Of a stretch of 31,922 nucleotides of DNA, positions 1 through 6,222 are shown in pieces. Below the pieces are notes generated by a model. That model was not told the origin of the DNA. It saw only the letters and a program-made list of their open reading frames with translations, and did no database searches. This stretch comes from a virus. The stretch spans positions 1 to 31,922 of IMG/VR virus record IMGVR_UViG_3300029319_000269; one strand, given 5' to 3'. The position numbers were made by a program, and so were the translations under genes. The stretch's first letter is position 1; each line of letters starts with the position of its first letter.

Positions 1-592
1 AATTTCTATGAACACAAATCATCCTTTACGTCTTTATACGAACAATGACCCAACTAAAGGTGTAGAATTAGAAACAGATGGCGATTTAAATATCAAAGAT
101 GGAAATGTAATTATTGAAACACTTGGACATGGTATAAACTTTGCAGGACCAACAGCACAAGCAGGTAGTATATCTCAAATTTTAGATGCTTATGAAGAAG
201 GTACGTTCAGCGCAAGTATGGTTCCAAGCAACTCAGGCACTATTACGCTAAATAGTGGTGTTTATAAATTGGCTTACACAAAAATTGGTAGAAAAGTTCA
301 TATTCAAGGATTGCTTGAAACAACATCCAAAAGCAGTCCTGTAGGAACTCTTAGAATTACAAACTTGCCATTTACTTCTGTTGATGACACTCAATATGCA
401 GGTAGAGCAGGTGGTGCTTTGAGAGCTACTAACGTAGAAGGCACTGGATTTGGTGTTGCTGCGCCATACAGTTGTTACATTCTTGAGGGTGGTAATATTC
501 TTTATGCAGACATAGATGCGTCCACAGTACATCCCGCAACATCTCCTGCCTATAGTCAGTTTTATATTTCAATCAGCTATAACGCCACATAA
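1..592 (+). CDS. Tail fibre protein, C-terminal part (5' end at window end)
   Basis: This is an open frame running in from base 1 with no start of its own; the ATG at 8 has no ribosome binding site. Bases 31921, 31922 and 1 form a GCA codon, and joining the two window ends continues the fibre frame that begins at 30193, giving 773 residues in all. The segment holds a repetitive shaft-like stretch, then the motif LDAYEEGTF, which I recall from many marine phage fibres near the start of the distal domain. A beta-rich, Gly/Ser/Thr-rich distal domain of about 130 residues follows and ends in YISISYNAT. By analogy with T7 gp17 the distal end should contact the host receptor. The role is inferred from position and composition; the receptor is unknown. 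Confidence 0.8.
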   Translation, partial: ISMNTNHPLRLYTNNDPTKGVELETDGDLNIKDGNVIIETLGHGINFAGPTAQAGSISQILDAYEEGTFSASMVPSNSGTITLNSGVYKLAYTKIGRKVHIQGLLETTSKSSPVGTLRITNLPFTSVDDTQYAGRAGGALRATNVEGTGFGVAAPYSCYILEGGNILYADIDASTVHPATSPAYSQFYISISYNAT

Positions 593-611
593 CACAATTA
601 AGGAGTTTAAA

Positions 612-866
612 ATGGCATTAACAGAAGAAACAATAGAAGATAAAATAGAAGTAGTTGGAGATTACAAAGCAGTTCATGTTAGAACTGCAACTGTTATTAA
701 GAAAGATGGAGTAGAACTTACTCGTTCCTTTCATCGTCATGTAGTCCAACCAACAGATGATACATCAGGACAATCTGATGAAGTAAAAGCTATTTGTAAT
801 GTAGTACATACAGATACCGTTAAAGAAGCTTATAAGAAACACATAGAAAGCCAATCAGGAGTATAA
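612..866 (+). CDS. Small conserved-looking phage protein, 84 aa
   Basis: The start is the ATG at 612, with a Shine-Dalgarno AAGGAG at about 600-605. The frame is open further upstream but would overlap the fibre gene. The product begins MALTEETIEDKIEVVGDYKA. It is mostly charged and beta-prone, with no membrane segment and no cysteine pair. It sits directly after the tail fibre and 1 nt before the next gene, so it is probably co-expressed with late genes. I do not recognise a characterised family. An accessory tail or fibre-chaperone role is possible from position alone. Confidence 0.7.
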   Translation: MALTEETIEDKIEVVGDYKAVHVRTATVIKKDGVELTRSFHRHVVQPTDDTSGQSDEVKAICNVVHTDTVKEAYKKHIESQSGV

Positions 867-867
867 C

Positions 868-1203
868 ATGGCAGCCACATGGACAATAACAAGCACTGAA
901 TATGATTTAACATCAGATCATGGTACAAATTTGATCACAACATTACATTGGGAATGTACTGACAGTGAGGATGTAACAACTGATGGTGAAACTGTAACGC
1001 ATAGTGGTAGAGTTTATGGGTCAATAGGTATACCTGAACCAAGTGGAGATTTTATTGAATACTCAAAGGTAACACATGAGAATTGTGTGACCTGGGCAAA
1101 AGCTATTATTGGAAGTGACCAAGTAAAGGCTTATGAAGATAATGTAGCTAATCAGATTGCATTAAGCAAAACTCCCACACAGGGATCAGGAAAACCGTGG
1201 TAA
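868..1203 (+). CDS. DUF7936-like small late protein
   Basis: A protein of 111 residues beginning MAATWTITSTEYDLTSDHG and ending GSGKPW. The layout resembles a family I recall as DUF7936, common beside tail-fibre genes in marine podoviruses. That layout is a W-T-I beta strand near the start, a GxxG(I/T)xxP segment in the middle, a T/W-A-K helix and a terminal G-x-P-W. No function is established for it. It starts 1 nt after the preceding stop, so translation is probably coupled. The family assignment is from memory of the pattern and not from a search. Confidence 0.65.
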   Translation: MAATWTITSTEYDLTSDHGTNLITTLHWECTDSEDVTTDGETVTHSGRVYGSIGIPEPSGDFIEYSKVTHENCVTWAKAIIGSDQVKAYEDNVANQIALSKTPTQGSGKPW

Positions 1204-1218
1204 AAAAGGAGGACTAAT

Positions 1219-1347
1219 ATGCCAATGGGAAAAGGAACCTATGGTTCAAAAAGAGGTAGACCACCTGCAAAGAATGGTCTTACTAAAAAACAAAAGACTT
1301 TGCCAGCTAGTCTTAAAAGAAAGATAATGGCATCTAAGAAGAAGTAA
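1219..1347 (+). CDS. Very small basic phage protein (MPMGKGTYGS type), 42 aa
   Basis: It has a strong AAAGGAGG upstream of ATG 1219, and its stop TAA shares its last base with the next ATG (TAATG at 1345-1349). It encodes 42 residues starting MPMGKGTYGSKRGRPP and ending in a run of lysines (ASKKK). The product is very basic, with a Gly/Lys N-terminus. The MPMGKGTYGSK(R/V)GRP opening is one I recall from small proteins in many marine phages. No function is known; basicity suggests nucleic-acid or virion interior binding, which is inference. Confidence 0.75.
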   Translation: MPMGKGTYGSKRGRPPAKNGLTKKQKTLPASLKRKIMASKKK

Positions 1348-1832
1348 TGTTTGATCCAGCGTCGATAGCTACTGCAGTTAGCCTATCGACTGCTGCATTT
1401 AACAACATCAAGAAAGCATTTGCTATTGGTCGTGATCTGGAAGGTATGTCTGGTGATCTATCAAGATGGATGAAAGCTAGTTCCGATATAGAGCAAGCTG
1501 TTAAATCTACAAAAAATCCTCCCTTTTATAAAAAGATGTTAAGTGGTGACTCAGTTGAGGAAGCTGCTATGAAAAGTTTGGTTGCTCAAAAGACTTTGGA
1601 AAAGCAACGATATGAATTACAACAGTATGTTAAATTTAAATTTGGAGTCAAAGCTTGGGATGATTTGCTTAAAATGGAAGGCAAGATACGCAAGCAAAGA
1701 CAAGAGTTAATCTATAAAAGACAAGAACTAAGACAAAAGATTATCGAAGGTGTGTTTATTATTGTTCTTATATGCTCAATCATAGGTTTAATTTTCTTTG
1801 CAATGTGGTTAAAGAAACAACAAGATGTCTGA
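1347..1832 (+). CDS. Membrane-anchored late protein, C-terminal TM
   Basis: A protein of 161 residues, coupled to the previous gene by TAATG. An N-terminal helical segment resembling other marine-phage proteins of this position (AIGRDLEGMSGDLSRWM at about 26-42) leads into a long charged amphipathic helix (about 80-130, rich in K/E/Q/R and probably coiled coil). A single hydrophobic segment at about 135-156 (VFIIVLICSIIGLIFFAMWL) ends in a positive tail (KKQQDV). It lies just before two holin-like genes, so a membrane or lysis-related role is possible. Similar proteins have been called internal virion proteins; neither role is shown here. Confidence 0.7.
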   Translation: MFDPASIATAVSLSTAAFNNIKKAFAIGRDLEGMSGDLSRWMKASSDIEQAVKSTKNPPFYKKMLSGDSVEEAAMKSLVAQKTLEKQRYELQQYVKFKFGVKAWDDLLKMEGKIRKQRQELIYKRQELRQKIIEGVFIIVLICSIIGLIFFAMWLKKQQDV

Positions 1833-1917
1833 AAAAGATATTATATTTGTTTTTATTGTACTTTTATCTTATGTTTGGTGTACATGGTTTGAACCCAAGT
1901 GGATATTTATTAAGTGA
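1825..1917 (+). CDS. Membrane microprotein, 30 aa
   Basis: ATG 1825 to TGA 1915-1917, overlapping the end of the upstream gene by 8 nt in another frame. The product is a charged N-terminus (MSEKD), then about 20 hydrophobic and aromatic residues (IIFVFIVLLSYVWCTWF) and a short basic end (EPKWIFIK), consistent with a single membrane span. There is no clear Shine-Dalgarno, so re-initiation after the upstream stop is likely. Its place among holin genes suggests an antiholin or spanin accessory, but this is speculation. It could be an overlooked or non-coding frame. Confidence 0.45.
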   Translation: MSEKDIIFVFIVLLSYVWCTWFEPKWIFIK

Positions 1918-1923
1918 GGATAT

Positions 1924-2139
1924 ATGCCAGCTACAATTATAGATGATTATAAAGTTTTTCCTAGAATAATGATGGCAGTTATTACTATTCTTACTTATCA
2001 AAGTGTGCATTGGTTTATGGCACTAGAATCTCCTACTATAGAACAGGCTGGACTAGTGTCTGTTTGCATGGGAGCTTTGACAGGATCATTTGGCATTTGG
2101 ATAAATGGAGAAAAGAAGAATGATACTAACAATCGTTAA
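1924..2139 (+). CDS. Small two-span membrane protein, holin candidate
   Basis: A protein of 71 residues, starting MPATIIDDYKVFPRIMMAV, preceded by GTGAGGATAT. Two hydrophobic segments (about 13-32 and 44-60) and a short charged tail (NGEKKNDTNNR) fit a class II-type holin or holin-associated protein. It ends inside the next gene, which looks like a GTA-type holin, and the endolysin lies about 1 kb downstream. A lysis role is therefore likely by context. It might instead be an antiholin for its neighbour. Confidence 0.6.
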   Translation: MPATIIDDYKVFPRIMMAVITILTYQSVHWFMALESPTIEQAGLVSVCMGALTGSFGIWINGEKKNDTNNR

Positions 2140-2476
2140 ATCTTTAGGCTCATTGGCATCTAGTTATGTAGATGGCAAAGTGCAAACTCAAAAAGTAAAA
2201 GCAGAGATACAAAAGAAACAACTGACTGGTGAGATTGACTGGGATTTGGAAGCTATCAAAGCTACACAATCTAGCTGGAAAGATGAATGGATCACCATAT
2301 TGCTATCCATACCATTCCTTCTTTGTTTTATTAATGATGACACAAGGCAGATGGCATTCGCTGGATTCCAAGCATTGGAACAAGCTCCAGCATGGTATAC
2401 ATATTCTTTTGGTGTGGTGATTGCTGCATCATTTGGTATAAGATCAGCAACTAAATTTTTTGGAGGTAAGAAGTAA
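2120..2476 (+). CDS. Holin, GTA_holin_3TM-like
   Basis: A protein of 118 residues from ATG 2120, chosen because GGAGAAAAG lies just upstream; an upstream ATG at 2105 would add five residues. The pattern fits the family 'Holin of 3TMs, for gene-transfer release'. It has an N-terminal helix with V-D-G-K, then the signature WDLEAIKATQSSWKDEW, a hydrophobic segment (ITILLSIPFLLCFI), a short amphipathic stretch ending in PAWYTYSFG, and a last hydrophobic segment (VVIAASFGIRS). Such proteins form the inner-membrane lesion that releases the endolysin or, in gene transfer agents, the particles. It overlaps the upstream membrane gene and is coupled to the next gene by TAATG. Confidence 0.8.
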   Translation: MILTIVKSLGSLASSYVDGKVQTQKVKAEIQKKQLTGEIDWDLEAIKATQSSWKDEWITILLSIPFLLCFINDDTRQMAFAGFQALEQAPAWYTYSFGVVIAASFGIRSATKFFGGKK

Positions 2477-3186
2477 TGCCAGAACCACAAGTCAAAACAT
2501 TAGAAATTAAGAGTACAAAGGATAAATATAAAGAAGCTTCTAAAAAACAGAAAGATAAAGACTTTCGAGAAAAAGAAAAAAAAAGTCTGACGAAATCTAT
2601 TGGGACTGCTGGACCCAAAGTAAGACCAGATGGTACGACTAAAGACGATAAACCAAAAGTAACTGCTAAACAAAAAGAAGAGTTTAGACAACAAGAAGAA
2701 ACCTATCTTACTAAATCACCTGGTACAGTAGGGGATAAGTATTATAAAAATCCAGAGGGAACTGGTACAGGTCAAGGTGGAAGTGGTATTCCTGTTGAAA
2801 CAAAAACTGCACAAACAAAACCAGCTGAAGTATTTCAACCACAAGAAATAATATATATTGAAATGCCATCATCACAAGATAAGGATGAGGTTTTTTCTTT
2901 GAAAAGTTTTGTTGATAAAACACCAGAGAGTTCAACATATATCTCAGAACCAAACAGAATACTGTATAATTCTGGTGGTAGTACAAATAGATTAGATGTA
3001 GCACAAACATCTTTTTTTAATTTAGCTGAGGACTTAGGATCATCTGAACCAACAAGAGTTTCTTTTAGTGTTCGACCAAGAACAAGAGGTACATTGTTTA
3101 GAAACTTCGGAATAACTGGTGCAGATGCATCTGTTAATATACCATTACCAAACAAAGGAAGAAGTTTATTTGGAGGAGATACATAA
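2476..3186 (+). CDS. Unknown lysine-rich protein with a 40-residue internal duplication
   Basis: A protein of 236 residues between the holin and the endolysin, coupled to both by TAATG. The N-terminal 100 residues are highly charged and low in hydrophobic residues, hence probably disordered. They contain two copies of a 40-residue unit: F30 and F70, LTKS at 38-41 and 78-81, each followed by (I/P)GT(A/V)G-x-K. The C-terminal half is Ser/Thr-rich and ends with an R-rich segment and NKGRSLFGGDT. No signal peptide, membrane segment or catalytic motif is visible. I do not recognise a family. A virion or lysis accessory role is possible only by location. Confidence 0.65.
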   Translation: MPEPQVKTLEIKSTKDKYKEASKKQKDKDFREKEKKSLTKSIGTAGPKVRPDGTTKDDKPKVTAKQKEEFRQQEETYLTKSPGTVGDKYYKNPEGTGTGQGGSGIPVETKTAQTKPAEVFQPQEIIYIEMPSSQDKDEVFSLKSFVDKTPESSTYISEPNRILYNSGGSTNRLDVAQTSFFNLAEDLGSSEPTRVSFSVRPRTRGTLFRNFGITGADASVNIPLPNKGRSLFGGDT

Positions 3187-3638
3187 TGTTTAAACTTTCA
3201 CAAAGAAGTAAGGATAAATTAACTGGTGTAAAGACAGAACTTGTAGCTGTTGTTACCAGTGCCATAGAACACACCACCGTCGATTTCGGAGTCATTCAAG
3301 GACTCAGAACTTTGGAAGAACAAAAGGAACTTGTTGCCAAAGGTGCAAGCCAAACAATGCGATCAAAACATTTGACTGGTGATGCCGTCGATCTCATGGC
3401 TTATGTTGGTTCGAGGGCATCATGGGAGCTAAATCTTTATGATAACATTGCAGATGCCATGAAGAGAGCAGCAGAGATTTGTGATGTAGGTATTCGTTGG
3501 GGTTGTGCATGGCACATACCAGATATCAGAGAGTATGATGGTTCAATGCAAGATGCAATGGATGATTATATTGATCTTAGAAAAGGACAAGGTCGTAGAC
3601 CTTTTATTGATGGTCCTCACTTTGAGCTTTCTCAATAA
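3186..3638 (+). CDS. Endolysin, M15-family peptidase (VanY/L-Ala-D-Glu peptidase type)
   Basis: A protein of 150 residues with the zinc-peptidase signature. SKHLTGDAVDL gives ligands H62 and D69, and DGPHFEL near the end gives the third ligand H145; QGLRT at about 38-42 is the typical arginine-bearing substrate motif. Family members cleave peptide stems of peptidoglycan. No signal peptide is seen, so export would need the upstream holin. The gene starts at the TAATG overlap with the preceding gene. Its last 35 bases overlap the 3' end of a convergent minus-strand gene, marking the border between late and early gene blocks. Confidence 0.9.
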   Translation: MFKLSQRSKDKLTGVKTELVAVVTSAIEHTTVDFGVIQGLRTLEEQKELVAKGASQTMRSKHLTGDAVDLMAYVGSRASWELNLYDNIADAMKRAAEICDVGIRWGCAWHIPDIREYDGSMQDAMDDYIDLRKGQGRRPFIDGPHFELSQ

Positions 3639-3885
3639 ACTCCATAGCTAGTGTAGCATAACCAGCAATATCTTTATATGAATCTTCATGATTAGGCTGC
3701 TGTTTTAATCTCATAGCTTTTGTAAGTATCATCATAATACATACATCTAAGTATGTGAAATTCATATCTTTATATTCTGACCAACACTTAGCTATCGCTC
3801 TAAGATTATCAGTTGGATTACCATAGACGTGTTGTCTTTTATCTAGTGTATCTCCAACTTCCCTTAGGAATTGAGCTCTTGTCAT
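3604..3885 (-). CDS. DUF6378-like protein
   Basis: A protein of 93 residues. The central pattern YGNPTDNLRAIAKCWSEY, followed by the segment VCIMMILTKAMRL and then HEDSYKDIAGYATLA, matches the DUF6378 family carried by many phages. The helical pattern and conserved D/H/E positions resemble MazG-like or dUTPase-like nucleotide-metabolism folds, but no reaction is established. It is the last gene of the minus-strand early block, joined to the upstream gene by TAATG, and its end overlaps the endolysin gene by 35 nt. Confidence 0.8.
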   Translation of the reverse strand: MTRAQFLREVGDTLDKRQHVYGNPTDNLRAIAKCWSEYKDMNFTYLDVCIMMILTKAMRLKQQPNHEDSYKDIAGYATLAMEFIEKAQSEDHQ

Positions 3886-4307
3886 TACTTGAGGCTTTCA
3901 ATTTTTTTTATAAGTTTTAATCCATCATCAGTAATTGATAATTGTTTATCAGACATAGAAACATACTTATGAACTCTTTCTTTTATTGTAAATAAACCAA
4001 AGAAAATTTTTCTTGCAGGTATTTTTTTTTCTGTATATTTCATATCAGTTATCTTAATTAAATTTAATTTAAGCAATACACTATTAGTTCTCATTAAAGT
4101 TGCAGTAGTACATCTTAAATATTTTCTCAAATCACTAAGAGTAGTATTTACTTTACTTACTTTATTTTGATTAGCTATCCATATAAAAGTATAATAAGCT
4201 GAAAGCTGAATATTACCACAACTTACATGGTAAGGTACTCTTTTATCATCTCTTTGAATCAAATCAAAGAAAGCATCTAAACCTTTTGTTAAATTTAATA
4301 ACTTCAT
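3885..4307 (-). CDS. Winged-helix DNA-binding protein, putative
   Basis: A protein of 140 residues with GAGAGGAA upstream of its ATG at 4307. Residues about 55-120 read as a winged helix-turn-helix: a helix with TLSDLRKYLRCTTATLMRT, a recognition helix leading to LLKLNLIKI, then a basic wing (KYTEKKIPARKIFFG). The C-terminal helix resembles the MarR or replication-initiator style (LSITDDGLKLIKKIESL). It is probably a regulator or a DNA-binding partner of the recombination genes just upstream. The gene lies downstream of a conserved-looking hairpin (4334-4376). The exact family is not recognised. Confidence 0.55.
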   Translation of the reverse strand: MKLLNLTKGLDAFFDLIQRDDKRVPYHVSCGNIQLSAYYTFIWIANQNKVSKVNTTLSDLRKYLRCTTATLMRTNSVLLKLNLIKITDMKYTEKKIPARKIFFGLFTIKERVHKYVSMSDKQLSITDDGLKLIKKIESLK

Positions 4308-4333
4308 TATTGTTCCTCTCTATTTAATTTGGT

Positions 4334-4376
4334 GTATGGCTATGGAGGAATTGGGATACACGAACCACAGCCATAC
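4334..4376 (-). promoter_or_regulatory. Intercistronic hairpin displaying an anti-Shine-Dalgarno-leader loop
   Basis: A 12-bp stem (arms 4334-4345 and 4365-4376) with a 19-nt loop, in the only real gap of this operon. As minus-strand RNA all 12 positions pair, one as G-U; as plus-strand RNA that position would be an A-C mismatch, so the minus-strand transcript is the likely functional form. No U-run follows, so it is not a standard terminator. The loop (minus sense) contains GUGUAUCCC, the exact complement of the GGGAUACAC leader in front of at least four early genes of this phage. Function is unknown; attenuation, processing or antisense regulation are options. Confidence 0.6.
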
Positions 4377-4380
4377 TTTA

Positions 4381-4797
4381 TTAGAATGGTATATCATCAT
4401 CTATTGGAGTTTTCTTTTCTTCCATATGTTGATATGCACCATCAAACTCAGTTCTCTTTTGCATCTTCTCAGATATACTTAGACTTAGATAATCATTACC
4501 ATTTTTATCTTTTCTTCTCCATGCAGATATTTTTAATGGAGTATCTTTATTAAATTTTTCTTCGATAGGTCCACTTTTATCTGGCTGATTATCATTTGTC
4601 TTTTCATTATTCCAAAGAGTACATAGCTTTGTATATACTTGCACTACCTTTGTACCATTTTTTGTTTCTTCATTTATACAAACAACTCTATGTTCAGTCC
4701 CATCAATATCAAGTTTGCCACTCAATATCAATCTATCATTTTGATTGTAAGGCTTAAAGCAAGCACCACTATTTTTATTATCGTATTGTTCTACCAT
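4381..4797 (-). CDS. Single-stranded-DNA-binding-like protein
   Basis: A protein of 138 residues ending in PIDDDIPF, the same acidic tip by which bacterial SSB recruits repair and replication proteins (E. coli SSB ends DDDIPF). The body is beta-rich (LILSGKLDIDGTEHRVV; TPLKISAWRRKDKNGNDYLSLSIS), consistent with a small beta-barrel, though I do not see a textbook SSB OB-fold signature. It overlaps the annealing-protein gene upstream by 7 nt. An annealing protein, an exonuclease and an SSB in one operon form a usual phage recombination set. The SSB role rests mainly on the tail and the neighbours. Confidence 0.65.
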   Translation of the reverse strand: MVEQYDNKNSGACFKPYNQNDRLILSGKLDIDGTEHRVVCINEETKNGTKVVQVYTKLCTLWNNEKTNDNQPDKSGPIEEKFNKDTPLKISAWRRKDKNGNDYLSLSISEKMQKRTEFDGAYQHMEEKKTPIDDDIPF

Positions 4798-5231
4798 GAT
4801 TTATTATCCTCATATTTGTTATCATCAAACTTTCCTAAGAACACATCAGCATTAAAACCTAGATGTGATATTGCTTTTGTAAGACCATCTGTAAGTGCCA
4901 TCTTTGGTGCATCATCATTTGTTTTTGCTTTGGGTGCATCAAGATTTATCATAGCTCTTGCTCCAGCTACAGGTCCAAATGATCCATATACTGTAGTGAC
5001 AGTAACCTTTGCAATCACCATCATGATATTTCCAAGTGTAGGATAATCATATTCTACAGTGTATGACCAATCACTACCAACTGGACCAAACCTTTCAGTA
5101 ACATTTCTAATCTGGTGCATAGCATCTATGGTATTAATAGTTTTGCCAAACTTACTTGGTGCCTTTCTTGTATGTGCTGGATTAGTTTTTTCAACTGCAG
5201 TCCATAAGTTTAAATTATTTTTATTCGACAT
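4791..5231 (-). CDS. Single-strand annealing protein, Sak3/DUF1071-like (Erf superfamily)
   Basis: A protein of 146 residues. The start is the ATG at 5231, which follows the leader AAGGGATACACA; an earlier in-frame ATG at 5255 lies inside the nuclease gene and lacks that leader. The pattern is typical of Sak3-like annealing proteins: NLW near the start, INTIDAMHQIRNVTERFGP (about 32-50), a beta-rich core (VIAKVTV), then DDAPKMALTDGLTKAISHLG (106-125) and FNADVFLGKFDDNKY (126-140). It would anneal complementary single strands produced by the upstream nuclease, in phage recombination or replication. It overlaps the nuclease gene by 11 nt. Confidence 0.8.
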   Translation of the reverse strand: MSNKNNLNLWTAVEKTNPAHTRKAPSKFGKTINTIDAMHQIRNVTERFGPVGSDWSYTVEYDYPTLGNIMMVIAKVTVTTVYGSFGPVAGARAMINLDAPKAKTNDDAPKMALTDGLTKAISHLGFNADVFLGKFDDNKYEDNKSW

Positions 5232-5766
5232 TGTGTATCCCTTCTTTTGGCTCAATATTATTGATTACGTGTGACCAAAACTTTGGTAGTATATTCTTGA
5301 GCCTATCAATATACTCTCCATCTTTTTCTATGACCCCACATCTCCATGAATTTCCGTTACCAAAAAAGTTTGGGAAATAACATAAGTTAGTATTCGATAG
5401 CCACAAATAAAACTGTATCTGTGGTGTGTATCTATCGATCTGTATATTTAATTTATTAAATGAGCTTGTATGTTTTGCTTCAACAATAGCTTGCATACCT
5501 ACTATTGATGCATCTATTGTACCTTTCAATGGTACACCATTCCAATTCATAGTATATTCTTTTTGATAGTTCTCAAGTTCTACATCATACTCTTGTTGAA
5601 ACACAAAAAGATTATATGGTTCTGTAAGAATACCTATCTGTACCGGGTGATTAAATGATAAATCATCTGGTTCTTTTTGACCAGTCTTGACTAGCCATAG
5701 ATCATGCCAATCTCCAGACATAATCTTCGCACAATCTGATCCACCAATAAAGCCTTTACGATTCAT
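5221..5766 (-). CDS. YqaJ-type exonuclease (PD-(D/E)XK)
   Basis: A protein of 181 residues. ATG 5766 follows directly on the leader AAAGGGATACAC, so I prefer it to the in-frame ATG at 5781. Landmarks of the YqaJ/lambda-exonuclease fold are visible: GGSD at 8-11, LWLVKTGQK near 23-31, VQIGILTEP with E49, the metal-binding D85 in GTIDA, E96-x-K98 in EAKHT, and Q116-I-Q118 (YTPQIQFYL). The enzyme should resect dsDNA 5' to 3' to feed the annealing protein. It is the first gene of the recombination operon, with a well-formed promoter about 25 nt upstream. Confidence 0.85.
   Translation of the reverse strand: MNRKGFIGGSDCAKIMSGDWHDLWLVKTGQKEPDDLSFNHPVQIGILTEPYNLFVFQQEYDVELENYQKEYTMNWNGVPLKGTIDASIVGMQAIVEAKHTSSFNKLNIQIDRYTPQIQFYLWLSNTNLCYFPNFFGNGNSWRCGVIEKDGEYIDRLKNILPKFWSHVINNIEPKEGIHNVE
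5233..5241 (-). promoter_or_regulatory. GGGATACAC leader/RBS of the annealing-protein gene
   Basis: Minus-strand AAGGGATACACA ends 1 nt before ATG 5231. The AAGGG core serves as Shine-Dalgarno; the ATACAC extension recurs at other early genes and fixes the start here. Confidence 0.65.
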
Positions 5767-5775
5767 GTGTATCCC
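5767..5775 (-). promoter_or_regulatory. GGGATACAC leader/RBS of the YqaJ nuclease gene
   Basis: Minus-strand GAAAGGGATACAC is immediately followed by ATG 5766. The motif is the same as at 5233-5241, 8336-8344 and 10147-10155. Confidence 0.65.
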
Positions 5776-5789
5776 TTTCAATAAAAAAA

Positions 5790-5818
5790 ATTATATTACT
5801 TGACTATAAAAATGTAAA
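5790..5818 (-). promoter_or_regulatory. Sigma70-like promoter of the recombination operon
   Basis: Minus strand: TTTACA (5813-5818), 17-nt spacer, TATAAT (5790-5795), a 10-of-12 match to consensus with ideal spacing. Transcription would begin near 5783 and reach the nuclease ATG after a leader of about 17 nt. It would serve the operon nuclease, annealing protein, SSB-like, winged-helix, DUF6378. Confidence 0.7.
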
Positions 5819-5828
5819 GCAATATTAT
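5800..5828 (+). promoter_or_regulatory. Opposing sigma70-like promoter, candidate for a short RNA
   Basis: Plus strand: TTGACT (5800-5805), 17-nt spacer, TATTAT (5823-5828). It overlaps the minus-strand promoter base for base. Transcription from about 5835 would meet the terminator at 5865-5888, giving an RNA of about 55 nt that is antisense to the last bases of the 58-aa gene. The elements are close to consensus but lie in AT-rich DNA, so chance is possible. Confidence 0.4.
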
Positions 5829-5864
5829 TTTTTTATAACATAATCCATCTTTATAACTCCCTTG

Positions 5865-5888
5865 GGGCAGCTAACTGCTGCCCTTTTT
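5865..5888 (+). terminator. Rho-independent terminator, plus direction
   Basis: Stem GGGCAGC (5865-5871), loop TAACT, stem GCTGCCC (5877-5883), followed by TTTTTCTTTT on the plus strand. The T-run is only on this side, so it acts on rightward RNA although the neighbouring genes run leftward. The stop codon of the leftward 58-aa gene lies at the end of the left arm and start of the loop. Confidence 0.65.
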
Positions 5889-6047
5889 CTTTTCTTCTTC
5901 CCAATCAATATGAAATGATTCAACAACTTCATCTGGTCTGGTAAAATCTTGTGGCACATATGGTAATGTGATCTCCACTTCTTTCGGTTTCTTTAACCAT
6001 CTATCATGAAATACTTTTATTTTATGGCTGTACTTTTTTATATCCAT
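5871..6047 (-). CDS. Small acidic-tailed protein, 58 aa
   Basis: ATG 6047 to TAG at 5871-5873, overlapping the upstream gene by 26 nt, with GAGGACAG upstream as a possible ribosome binding site. The product begins MDIKKYSHKIKVFHDRW, has a central segment EITLPYVPQDFTRPDEV and ends with an acidic then basic tail (DWEEEKKKGSS). No membrane segment or known motif is visible. Composition and operon position support a real gene. It is the last gene before the promoter and terminator region of the recombination operon. Function is unknown. Confidence 0.6.
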   Translation of the reverse strand: MDIKKYSHKIKVFHDRWLKKPKEVEITLPYVPQDFTRPDEVVESFHIDWEEEKKKGSS

Positions 6048-6222
6048 AATATTCTGTCCTCGGTCTTTGCAATGGTAGTTTCTCTAAATAAAATTCTTCA
6101 TACTTATATGTCTTGTGACACTTATATCCCTCGCCATAGATTTTATCTGACCACATCTGGCAAGCTTCTTCAGTATCAAAATGAACAACAGTAAGTAAAC
6201 TATATAATATTATTTTATTCAT
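6022..6222 (-). CDS. Small protein with two cysteines, 66 aa
   Basis: A protein of 66 residues starting MNKIILYSLLTVVHFDTEEA. The first 14 residues are hydrophobic after a lysine, so a weak signal or membrane segment is possible, though they could equally be a beta strand. C21 and C35 flank QMWSDKIYGEGYK, and the C-terminus is rich in Y, K, R and P. It overlaps the loader gene upstream by 8 nt. The compact alpha/beta look and W-x-D-K-I-Y-G pattern suggest a conserved small phage protein, but I cannot name a family. Confidence 0.6.
   Translation of the reverse strand: MNKIILYSLLTVVHFDTEEACQMWSDKIYGEGYKCHKTYKYEEFYLEKLPLQRPRTEYYGYKKVQP

Noticed and set aside
516-611. N-terminal extension of the 84-aa gene
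   Set aside because: It overlaps the fibre end, and a strong AAGGAG sits just before the internal ATG 612.
4329-4553. Plus-strand ORFs opposite the SSB-like and neighbouring genes
   Set aside because: Aromatic- and His-rich shadow translations without ribosome binding sites; the minus-strand genes are clear.
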